From positions 465,834 through 529,833 of the forward strand of contig KL647322.1 of NCBI GenBank assembly GCA_000727475.1: a stretch of 64,000 nucleotides of DNA, written 5' to 3'. The notes under the pieces are model-generated. The model was not told the DNA's origin. It saw only the letters and a program-made list of their open reading frames with translations, and searched no databases. The stretch is from Sarcocystis neurona (lineage: Eukaryota; Apicomplexa; Conoidasida; Eucoccidiorida; Sarcocystidae). Positions 38,694-50,177 of this stretch are shown piece after piece (position 1 is the stretch's first letter; each line of letters starts with the position of its first letter). The position numbers and the translations under genes are program-made.

Positions 38694-41600
38694 GGAACTT
38701 TAACGTCGCGCGCAGGCGTTTGTCCTAGCATACCGGCACAGAATGTGCGAAGCTGATCTTTCCAGTGCAGTGTCTCTTTGATGGGCGTGATGGCGGATAG
38801 TCCACGCTTCAGAACAAAAAGCTAATTTTCCCAAAAACTGAATACCACCACCAGTCAGACCTCGTACCGAATGTGCATGTTTTGCTTATAAGTGTAAGAC
38901 ACCGAAATCACTTAGTGTGTGTACCTCTTCTCGCGCAGAAGCGGGAGAGAAAGTAGTTAAATTATTCCTTTAATAATACCAGACCTAAAATCACCTGTAT
39001 CTGTTCTTTTTTCTTACTGCCACACGCAGTTACACCTGCGCGTATACGCGACGCACTTGAGCTGCGTAGACAGCTAAATATATATTATATATATAAATTA
39101 TATATATATATATATGCACATATTCACTGATGTCCATTGCTGCGCGCGATATTTCGCTGACCGTGACCTGACACTTAATAGAAGTGCGGAAAGGGTAGAT
39201 GGTGAAAAACGAACAAACGAGGCTATGTAGGGATGGGGCAGAGAGAATCTGATGTGAATCTCGCCAAGAGCCATACAAGAGAGGGCTGGAGAGCGGGAAC
39301 AGAGAGGAAGCCAAAAAGTGCACGCATAGTACGTGACAGGAAAAATTAGCAGGAAGAAACAACGGGCCGGAAAAGAAGCTCTGGTAGATATAAAGAGAAA
39401 GCCTGTGACAGACGTCGAAAGTCAACGACGTACACACGTAGAAGAATCGCGTCGAACGTGAACTTTTCCATTTACTTAGAAGCCCCGCCTGCACTCGGTG
39501 GCCTCAAACGCAACGCAATTTTGAAGCTCCTTTTCGCGCTGATTACGCCATACCTGGCACGAAGATGCACGCCGTGGTATGGTCGTCTCTATCCCTTCAA
39601 AGAATGAACGTGGACCATTACGAAAGTTTCTACTGAACGTACGTGTATCTGTGTGAAAATGGTATGTGCGCACGGGTGAATACAGAAGCATTCAACTTTT
39701 TCCTTGAGAGAACGTTGTTTACGTATGATGCAAATATAAACATATCAGCGGAGACTCAAGCTTACACGGTCCGTTCCTGCCGGCTAATGTGATCGAAGGG
39801 TCAGGCCGACATTTCGGCGTGCGTTTGAGCAGGCTGCACCTCCGACAGCGTAATGCAAAGGTTTTTCCAGTAAAGTTTCAGTCCCCAGGTAGAGATTTAC
39901 CTCTCAACCATATTGCGGATTTAACGTTAGCATGAGTGGACTCCTGCAGAAGATACAAATAGCCCTTCTTTCCACGAAGATCTGAATGCGTTGGTGGCTG
40001 TGTCATTCTACGCCTCTTCGTGCACCTACTTGTATGCCTGCATTCATCCGTATCAACTACACTGTACCAATAACATTCGAGTGTATGTTCTTGAGTATAC
40101 ACGTGGAATACGCAGCACGGAACGAGGGCGCGTTTACGCATGCTGGCGGCTGCTGGAGAAGCTCTCGTATAAACCGGATCTACCACACGGGTTGAAGAGG
40201 ACCGCTCGCTGCTTGCGTGTTCACTTCTTTGCAAAGACGAGCACTTTCACTCCAAGGCCGTCACCTGATCGCACAAAACCGTCGCTGATTTGGATAAAGC
40301 ATCGAATAGAGACCAGTGGTCAACGCACTTCAACTACAACAGTCAGGCTACGTTTTTGTACTTTGGCTCTTCACCCTGCACTCAAAATTGTCTTGTGTGA
40401 CTGGGGCGTCTCGTCATGAGCAGAAACCGCTAGACCACGAGAAACTTGAGTTCCCCGCTCTACCATATCGAACAGGTCTACAGTTCCATAAAGTGGCAAG
40501 AGAGTAGCTGCTTGTCCGACAGCTGCAAGCTGTGCAAATACACACAGGCATACCCGAAGTTCTACGAAGCTGATGTCCGCCCACTGCAGGCAAGCGTACA
40601 GACACCGTTCGCTGCTGTGGCGATACATGGCGGTATGTTTACGGAGCTATAAAAATACCTGTCGTAGACGAGTAGTGTCTCGTCTGCCGCGACTGAGCAA
40701 ACCTGTGTGTGGACTTAATGGAGCGTATACGCTTGGCCTCATCTCCACTCTTTATTTGTGGTGAACTGTCCCCACGCTCAGCTACTGTGTTAGTGCAACT
40801 GTAGTGCTAGCTGCCTCCTACGTGTGTGTAGTGGGGAAGGCACCGCGGTGCGCACGCCAACATAGCCGTCGCATAAGTCGATATGTAAATGAGCGCTCTT
40901 GGGTGTCCTGAAAGATGCGCGATACGGACCTCTAGAGAGTGTTTAGAGCTCGACCAAAGGCACCCCGCTGCGTAGTTGCGACTAGCAGCACATCAAGTAG
41001 GTCACCGAGTACGGCTGTAGGAAGCGCAGGACGCCCCTGTCCCGATGTGCGCCAGTGGCGCTTCGAAGCTGGCCGGCCGGCACAGTGCAGGTGTATGGAG
41101 GAGCCTCAGCACTAAGCCGGACACGTGCTCGGCGATATCTTGAACGACGTCGAATACTGCAGAAACCTATGGATTAAAGAAGGAATATTGTACTGGTGTA
41201 CGTTGCACCCAGCCACATCTGCATTTTCTGGACGCATTTCTACAAATCAAAGACACTCCTCCTCCTCTGTCTTCGATGGTGCTCCAGTGGGTCTTTGGGG
41301 CATACACGCCAGCGGGTGTCCAACGCGACATCCCTTTACCTGCGGCGCTACGGCGACTAACCGCCGTTTGCCAGCATCGTGTATATAGACTTGCAGAGAG
41401 CCCCCGATGATGAACTCCTCTTCCCCGCCGGCTACATGTGTGCCCATCTCTGCTCCAGTGAACTGCAGCAATCAATTGTTCGAGCGTCTTTTCCATGAAG
41501 TACACTTATCGTGCTCGCCTGCATCGCCGTAGAGCTACGCTTGCGTCCTTGCAGGTAACAACGACCGCTACGCGTGGTTTGGTGTACACAAGAAGTTCGC

Positions 41601-42516
41601 AACTTCGTGCTCCGTGGTGTATCGGGGCACTCCTCACACCACCGGAATGCCAGACCAGGTTTCTCGAACAGTAGCGTGGTGATGACTGTGCAAGGCCACC
41701 ATCCGTTAAATACTCGTCTACACACGTATACCGGCGTGAGGTGGACACACTTGAATGTGTACGATAACGCTGATTTTCGAGAGCTTTCCTAATGAGTTTT
41801 TTAGTCTTAGAAGGAACCATTTTCTCTCGTCGTGTTGCCCCCACCTGGTTACGCGGCATAGCAATCGTCATCGGCGACTTCGCAGTTCGTACGCATTTCG
41901 TGTTCCTCGCGGAACGCTACGGTCTCTGCGACATGCGCGAGCCGGAGACCGTCTTGCGGCACAGCAAGTCACCCGTTAATAGCTTCACTGATTTCCGACT
42001 GGGAGATGCTGCTTTCCTCTTGTCATCCATGGCTGACTCTACAACATGGAAAGTTGATATTGCTCACCGGAGACTTTAGCGCACAGGGGAGCCCACGGGT
42101 TTTCTTGTACCACATGAGCTGATACGAAATACATGTGGTGATTCCGTAATCCATTTCTCTGTCCCGCCTTCTGTAACCCTTTCTGGCATACTGATACTCA
42201 AAAACTACACGGCCGACTCCATCTAAATCTCTTGTCTTCTGCTCGTTCAGCACATACCTATATATATACGTATGTTCACGCATTTGCACATGACTTACTC
42301 GTCCCGAACTGCAGTGCCTTCCACATGGAGGGATATGCTACTGCGCTCATGGCACTGCTTGCACCGTAAAGACTAGCGGCTTTGCGAGTCGCGTGTGCAC
42401 GCGGTTGAAAATACCGAATCCGATTCCTTTGCAGCCGAAAAATCCCAAAGGCTTCTACTTACGAGGCCGAGCTACGAGCCTTGAAGTGCCCATTCCGTCC
42501 TTCTGTTTGTGCAGAT
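38694..42516. other. Gap without a supported gene
   Basis: About 3.8 kb of mostly non-repetitive sequence, with a (TA)n patch near 39076-39116. Moderate open frames exist (plus strand 39991-40419 and 41792-42079; minus strand 41506-41871), but I see no domain, consistent splice chain or family resemblance. Upstream exons of the next gene could lie at the right end, since TTTGCAG and TTGTGCAG acceptors occur near 42434 and 42514. Confidence 0.5.
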
Positions 42517-45500
42517 ATGGAGCAAGCCCTACGGGAAGAACAACGATCCTGGGCCCGGAACGAAAGGAAGGACGCCTTATATAGAGGCACGCCATCTCTT
42601 ACACCATGCAGGCGACACGTCGCTCAGCAGAGCACCTGCAACATCCCCTTGAGAAAGATTGAAGACGGGTTTACAGTTCGAAACTGTGAAAACAGGAGCG
42701 GAGTGTTTCATCCGAATATTTCCAAAAAAAAAAGGAAGCAGAGACAACTCGGAAGGATAGGGATGAACACCACACCTGCAGAGGATTGGAAGATGAGATT
42801 ACGAGGGGCCGTTCGAGGGGGAAATTCAACTCGTGCACGGTGAAGCTGCAAAGTCTCGATTTTCACTCACCAAGAGAGCTCACAAGTTCGTCTTTTGATA
42901 AGTTTACCACGGCAAGCGGCAGCAGGTTGCCTCGCGGCGCAGGTGACGAAGCAAGAACTAATGTTAGTGCCGTTTTCTACAAAGGAACCGAAAAAAACAT
43001 CATCCAGGATGACCACGGAAATTACTTAGACCCGAGACCTGCTGGAGGACGTAGTGGGGAAGCACCATATTGTGCGGTTGAAACAGAGAGGAAAAATGTC
43101 TCCACAAAGGCCTTTCCGTGTTCAACCCCACGTAACGAAAACAACTGTCATTCTACCTCAGTGGCGCTGAGTACAGCAAAGTCTTCATTTTTAAAGACGT
43201 CGCTGCTCACAGATGAGTCGCTGCTTGTCAGGCGCAATGTAAGACACCCCTCAATTACTACGGGCATCTCACCTACAGGGAGTGACCAGCCTCCGGTCAG
43301 TGCTTCTGAGGATCTGCGGAAGTACAAACCTCGTAATGCCTACACATCCCAGACACCCCCGCGCGAGCAGACGCCAGGCGTCATCGGCAGCGAAGAGTGT
43401 GTGTTACTCGCGACAGGCGCTCAGAGCACATGTGTGGCTGCGCGCACTGAAGACAATGCAGTGAACCGTGAACGGGGAGCACGCCCAGCACAAAAGCCCG
43501 CAAGCTGGGAAGCAGCACCCACCACTGGAAGAATCCGTAAGGCCCCACATCGTCAAAGCACATTAGAGGAGTCAGAGACGCTTAAAGGTTCAGCAGAGAC
43601 ATCGCAGTGTCCACCTGCTTCCATAGATGAAAAGACACGAAGTGACGTCAGTGCAGACGGCCTATCCTGGATTGACTACCCCGTTCGAGAGTGTTGGCCA
43701 CGCGCTTCAAAAACGATTTGTAGTCAAAAAAAAAGTGCACATTGTCACAGTGTGGAGGACACAGCATTGTCGAAGAAGAAGACGCAGTTTCTCAAGCAGG
43801 CAGAACAACTCGAGAGCCACGTCGGTGAGAGATTTGGTTTCAAAAGGGCGGACAGAGACGGATCGTACGACAAAATGAATTGCTTCTCACCCAGAGGTAG
43901 AACACGACGGGAAAACGCAGGGTCAAGGGGAGAGCCTCACTACGTAGCGCATGACAATATCGACGCTCCAGTGGCCCGCCTCTGTGAGAATGAGTACACA
44001 ACCTCGGTGGGGAAGGACAAGAGTTCACCGTACGTTGAGCTTTTCGGGGACACAGAGCAAGCGTATCATAGGAGAGACAGCTGGACAAACGCCTCACACT
44101 GGAAAGCACAGATGAATTTCAGCAGAAGCCATTCCGGCAGAGATGCACGCGGCTGTGAATACGAACTATCCATGAGAACAACCCGCTGTCGGGCGCTCCA
44201 AAAGAATTTCTCCAAAAAAGTGAGTCAGACTTTACGGCGGAAGATGGGTGACGCTGTCAATCGACTGCGGCGAAGTCGAGCGCTTGCATCCGTAAAGCAA
44301 CCGCGACCTGAAACGTGGTGTTTGCACGTCTCTCGAGTAAGCTCAAATCATGTCGAAAGAGATTGCCCAAAGAAGACCCGATCGATATGTACCGTCGACG
44401 CGCATCGAAATCACCGGACACAGGCGAGCGAGGACGTGCTTTCTGATTCTCAAAATCTAGGAGAATACGAAACCCCCTGGGCTGAAACTGAAAGCGCAAA
44501 CGCTGAAGCAACAATTCAAAAAGAAAATACTCTTTGCGAAAAATGCGACTTTCTGACCCTTCGACCTCCAAATGTGGCTTGTTCCACTATCGGCGCTGAT
44601 CGCGTTCAACCCGCCGCGGCGGTACAGCGTAGCTGCTTGAGTTCCGCCGTGGTACAGGAGCCACCGAAGACTGACAATAACGCACGAAGCCGCAGGATTC
44701 AGCCACTCAGTCTGTCCAGTGCCAGCGAAGTTGATGAGAGCGACACTGGCGACTGCTCAAGCAGCTCGCAGTCTAATTGTTCGGTGGAGGATGTGTGGCG
44801 CCCCATGCGCGTAGATCGCATCTCTGCAGGGACGACCCTTAGTACGTCTTCTGTCGGCTCTGAAAAGCGGTTTGAAGGTTATCGACGACCCAAAGGCGTA
44901 CAGTCGCAGCTACAGAAAACTCCACCGTACACACTGGAGACACAGCAAGAGGGGCACTTCGTAGAAGGGCGCACAGGCGAGTTGAGGAAAAGCAGCTACG
45001 ACCCAGTGACTGGAGTGGTGGAAGCAGGGATTCACCTCTCCCGTAGATTGAGTGACGTTGTGACGCAGGCTTCTTCGGACCATCCGCATAACTGTGCCGA
45101 TAGCGGCAACGATGCTAGTACGTACACCCCCAATGAGGTTACGCACGTGCGGTATGACCCCTCGCAAGTAGACGAACTGCTCACCTTTGACCACAGCAGA
45201 CAGCCTTCTCTCGCGTCCATCAGTCCGGCGCAAAGCCCAGAATTGGGCAATATAGATAGGAAGGGGGGTTATCAGTGCCCGTCGACACAAAAGGTTCACA
45301 AGGCGACGACGGCAATTACTTTTAGCGACATCGAAGCCTCTATCGAGTGGATTATAGAGGCTAGCTCCAATCCAAAACTACTAAGAGCAGCCAGAGAGCT
45401 GCTCTTGAAAAAGGGGGACGCCGAACGAAATACAGCCCCTTTATGCTATCAGTGCAGAGCTCGCAACCTTCCAACGCAATGGGCAGACTTGGATTTTCGC

Positions 45501-45935
45501 CCATCAACCGAAAGAACTTCTAACGTGAACACCACCTCGTCACAGCTGCCCTCGCAAGCGATGTCTTTAGATCAGTCGGTATTTAGTAGCACGCGCTCAA
45601 GTCAATCCTCTTTTGACTACCAGCATTTCCAGGGTAGGAGAATTAAGGCAACAAAGAAGGATTCACATTTTGATGTAGACGCAAGGTTACCCTCGATTTC
45701 TTCATACAAAACGGGGACTGTTCAAATAAACAAAAGCGGACAACGAATACATGGAGAAGAGATGAGGACAAGAATTTGTGATCCAGAATTCGACCACCAG
45801 TTTACAGGGCGTAGCCGGCAAAAAGTTAACGGACATCGAAGGCGCCCGCAAAAGTACGAACAGGATTGTCTAGAAAAAACATCCCTCTGTTATGCACCGT
45901 CTGACGTTGAATGGAACATGGACCAGCTCATGTAG
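42517..45935 (+). CDS. Large polar hypothetical protein with an apparent frameshift at an A10 run
   Basis: The frame is open from 42690 to a TAG at 45935, about 1,080 codons, far too long to be chance. Its first in-frame ATG is 43875, so the start must be upstream. An ATG at 42517, just after a TTGTGCAG acceptor, opens the neighbouring frame (MEQALREEQRSWARNERKD) and runs to 42843. The two frames meet at ten A's (42724-42733). One extra A, or two fewer, would join them without a stop. A frameshift in the assembly, a pseudogene lesion or slippage is therefore likely; no intron with matching phase was found. The product would be about 1,140 aa, rich in Ser, Arg, Thr and Glu and probably disordered. 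Near the C-terminus lies a more ordered segment, SDIEASIEWIIEASSNPKLL, followed by a CYQC pair. There is no signal peptide. Function unknown. Confidence 0.7.
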
Positions 45936-48900
45936 GAAAAATGAACTAGAACTTATATTTCTGCGAACGTTTCAACACGCAGTCTTCTAATGCGATGTAC
46001 GTCTCCCTAGGTCATACGTGCAGGAAATGCTTACTCGGCTCGCCCGTGTCTGCGCGCAAGGCATCGTATTTTTGTCTCTGCGCCGGAGTATAAGGACAGA
46101 AGGTACAGAACTGAAACGAGTAGAATTTGAAATGCCATTCCAAATCGAACCTGCCGCACTAATAGTAACTGCTGGCGTTATGTCCACTTTCACACCCTGG
46201 CGAAGTACTGTGTGCTAAAGTGATTCCATCGGAACTTAGACCACTGTTGCTCCGAAACAGTGCGCGTCTGCAGGCTATACAAAGACACGAATGGAGACCA
46301 CGTGCTCCCGAGTACATCTTCAGGCGCCAGCACTAATGCTACAACTTCTCCAGAACGTACTGTACAGACGTATCGACGGCGGTAGTAGTATCGGAACATG
46401 TCTAATCAATGTTCTATGTGATGGCACGCGTGCACCAACAAACAACTGACTGACGCTCGTTCTTATCGCGCCCCTCCACTATACCTGGTGAAATCCTGGG
46501 TCGTAGCTGAGTTCCGTCGGACGTTTCAGAAACCGATTTCCTTGAGCCACTGGAGCCACCGAGCAGGTGCACACAGATTCACGTACCAAAACAAGACTCA
46601 GATGCATGCGACGTCGTGTGGTTGTTTGCTTGGTCAAAACGAAAGGTTGAACTGTCCTTTGTGCAGTCTGCTGAGGCGGTATTTTCAAGAAACTGCACTA
46701 ATCTGTGTTTTTGTGCTACTCGCTGCTCCGTCACAGCATTACCTGCTTAATAAGTTGCTGGTGGTTTCCCATAACTTCGATGTAGCCTCCTGCGTCAACG
46801 ACTGGCGCTTGACACAACGTGGCCAACTCGGCTTTGAGAGCCTGCCACGCAAACCTCGTACCCCAAATGCGCAGTGACTAACAACGTGTTCACTGTAAAG
46901 CCAGCCGGCGCAGAAGCAATTCCTGCCGGCCGGAGGACAATACACTGACATTTCCCAGCAGTAGCGGTCGGGGCAGACTAACTAATCTGCTCCTACCTGC
47001 TTGTCTCCGCGTGTCTTTCGCAGCACCGTAGACACTTTATTGCGTTTGTTCTTCCAACGCAAATAGACCGGGATGTTTTCTGACGCTGAAAAGTAGCCAA
47101 CGGAAACAGAAAAAATGTTGCAGCCACGCGGCAGTCTCGAACTTTCTGGATCCCAACGCTGCTTCTACGGGGTATCGGCATGGTGTCACGGTGGGATATT
47201 CGGGACCCTACTGCTAAGACTACTGAAATACCTGAAACGGTGACTACCACCACGACATCCTGCCTCCTCCAGGTCTCACTCCTACCTTCTGGCCTCTTGA
47301 AACATGTCACTTTGACCCCAGAACAGAGCTCCCCCTTCCACATAAATCACGGCTGTAGTGCTGACAATTTTGCGGGTGTTGGTAGGTGGTCACCGTGCAC
47401 TGCAGACGACAGCAACGCATCCGACGCCTAGATCGCCAATTGTGGCAGAATGCGCTCTACCGCATAACAACCCATCAAGCATTTACCTTCGAGGGACGGA
47501 GGGACGTACCCGTTCTCCGGACATAAAAAGTTGGTTGACCTGCTTGTCGGTGCTGCCGAATGCTTAACTCCATCCCGACCGCCGAATCTGCGACTGCAAA
47601 AGGTTGTGAAAAACCTGCTTTATAGTGAAACAGCCCAGCCGATGCTCCCTCAGGCTGCTTCACCAGCGCATAAGGCTTCTCTTTCGTCGCCTGGCAAAAC
47701 GGAAAAGCCGGCCGCTTAGGCTTCTCTAACACCACATCCCGCATAGCATTTGAGTCGCTCGCGTGTGAGCTACTGAACCGCCGCCCCCTTACGAGATGCA
47801 CGAATTCGTGTCTTGTCTGTAAAACTGTGCGTACACCCTCCCTATTCGCAGGACAGAGAACGCGCGGCCAACACGTGTGCACGGGGGGTGCACCACTACA
47901 AATTACAATTTTTTCCATGGCTGAAGTTGCAGAGCTGAATCACTGTCAGTCCGTGCTCCGCAGGAACACACGGAAGGGAGGCCTGATCAAGAATGGACGG
48001 ATGAACAAGCAGACGCGGGTCCTCCAAAGTTGAGCACGCTACATTCATCCGCCGCTGTGGCCGTCTTGCAGTACTGTTGACATATCCGCTGCGAACAGGG
48101 CTCAGCGTACAGACCTCTAGGGCCTGAGCTCAGGAAAACTCCTCCTGCGCTCCGCTCTGCATCATGACATACGATTGTTTCAACAGGAATAGCTGACGGG
48201 GCAAGCACATCAGCTATTTGGCACTACCTGATGATCTGGTTCGCAGAAACGACCTCGAAGATGCTCTGATTGAGCACGGCACGCATCAGGACAGTGGCGC
48301 TGCTGTGTTAGTCCATCCTGAACGTCCTAGCGGCAACGCTTTCGCTTGGTGTTGCCAAAAACTGGGGCCGCGAAATGTTAGCACTCCGTACATCGGACTC
48401 TGTATACGGATATGCTGGCGTAAAATACTACTCCTTTGTCCTCTTTGCTTCTCGTAATATCGCGCCTTCCACCGACCCAAAGTATGACACTCAGGAACAT
48501 CAAAGTGCGACCTTCACAAGTGGGAGGACATGTCCCTTCACGGTGCTGCATTATGCGATAAGCGGCGAACATATGGGAGTGATCCGCCAAGACAGAGCAC
48601 CACTGGTTTTAAACGGGCTGCTGCCCGTCGGCATCATCTAGCAGTGTCGTGCTTCTTACACAGTCGTTATGGGAGTAACAACCAATGATGGATTCTGAAT
48701 GTTAGAAAAGGTCGTCAAAACTTGCCCTGCACACACCCCATTATCAGCCAGTAGAAGTCGCTACGGTTGTATGCGGGACATATTACACATCCCACCGACA
48801 AACCGCCAAGGCAGTCTTCCAGGCGACGTCGGCTTCTAAACGTGGTAAGGCGGCGCCGGTCATCCGTTTAATTCATGAAACGTATTTTGTCCCTGCAGGC

Positions 48901-49163
48901 TCGTGAAAGGTCCCTGTCGATTGGCGACCAGGAGAGGGGTGCCGCCGCCTGCATGCGGGAGGCATGCGCGGCTAGTCGCAAGTTGTCAGAATGAGTGAAG
49001 CTGGGATGTGAATTTTGGGCTCCTGCTTGAGACGCGGATGTAAGGAAGTGACGAAGTGATGCACCGTCGATTACCGCACCGCTCAGAAAGCGTGTGCCCT
49101 CCGTCTGCAGAACGGCAACGAGTTCGCGCTGGTGTGACATTTGTACTCGTAAGCCACGGTTGA

Positions 49164-49252
49164 CATGTCACTAAAATTTGTGCGCTTCCGATAATAACCG
49201 TGCATATCATGTCACTAAAATTCGTGCGCTTCCGATAATAACCGTGCATATC
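49164..49252. repeat. 44-bp tandem duplication
   Basis: Two nearly identical copies (49164 and 49208) of CATGTCACTAAAATTxGTGC through AATAACCGTGCATAT. Confidence 0.9.
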
Positions 49253-49956
49253 GGTATGGAAATTTCAGATGTTCCTACGTCTCTTTTTAAACAGTGCGCT
49301 TCCGTTTCACATGCTATATACACGAACGGTTGTTTGCGAGCGGCGCGCCTCAAAGTGCCGGAGTCGATTCTGTACCAGACTTGCGAGTGGCTTTTGAATT
49401 TCGTCCGTTTGATGTCTCGTGTATACGTTGCATAGGTTGCGTACGTGCTCGTCGCGCTGGTAAACAAGATTCGCACCCCCATAAACAAGACGACGAGAGA
49501 CATTCCATTCCATTAGTGACGGTGCGTGGTGGAGCATCCACGTCACTCGCATGTTAAGGGTGGATGCGTACGATTGATTTGCAAAAAGGTATTATGATTT
49601 GAGGACGGGCACGCTTCCGCGTACACAGATCTGGAATTATATGCGGCGGGTGCCGCTGTCACACCTGCCGCGAGAAAGAAGTTGATGTCGGGCGCATCAG
49701 GGGACTCACTTCCAAAGTAGATGGTTTTTGCCCTTCCGTGCACCTTGCTCTTTGCTGTCGTGGCTCACGTAGATCCTCATGCTTCTCACGTACAGCTGAT
49801 CTTCGCGGCGCATCAGACCGTAGACCTCCAAGCGTCCTTTCTACGCCACAGTGACTGCCGTTTTCGTTATGCTGTTTGCGTAGAGGGGCGCAGATTTTTT
49901 ACCACCGTATTAGCCCTTTCGTACAAGTCATACGCTCACGTAGGGTAGTACTTGAA

Positions 49957-50110
49957 GTTACAAATAGCCGAGCCGTCGACTTGGTACGAAGTTTAGGAAT
50001 GAATAAGCCGGCTGGGAGGATTCACGAGACGGAACTTGTACAGTTACAAATGGCCCGTGTGTCCAGTTGGGCACAAATTGTAGGAACGGACAAGCCGGCT
50101 GGAGCGAATT
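49957..50110. repeat. Diverged tandem duplication, period about 86 bp
   Basis: Two copies starting GTTACAAAT (49957 and 50043) share the AAGCCGGCTGG block and the GGAAxGxAxAAGC context, with many substitutions between. They lie just upstream of the OTU gene start. Confidence 0.6.
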
Positions 50111-50177
50111 CATCTGTTGGAATAAATCGCTTTGACTTTTTACTTAGGGCTCGTAGAGATCAGTAGTTGTCGCCACC

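Larger units (their letters stand above)
45936..50177. other. Gap without a supported gene
   Basis: Non-repetitive sequence with short frames only. The longest (plus 46488-46877, 129 codons; minus 47475-47918, 147 codons from an ATG) show no recognisable domain and no splice-consistent continuation. Two local tandem duplications (49164-49252 and about 49957-50110) are listed separately. Confidence 0.5.
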
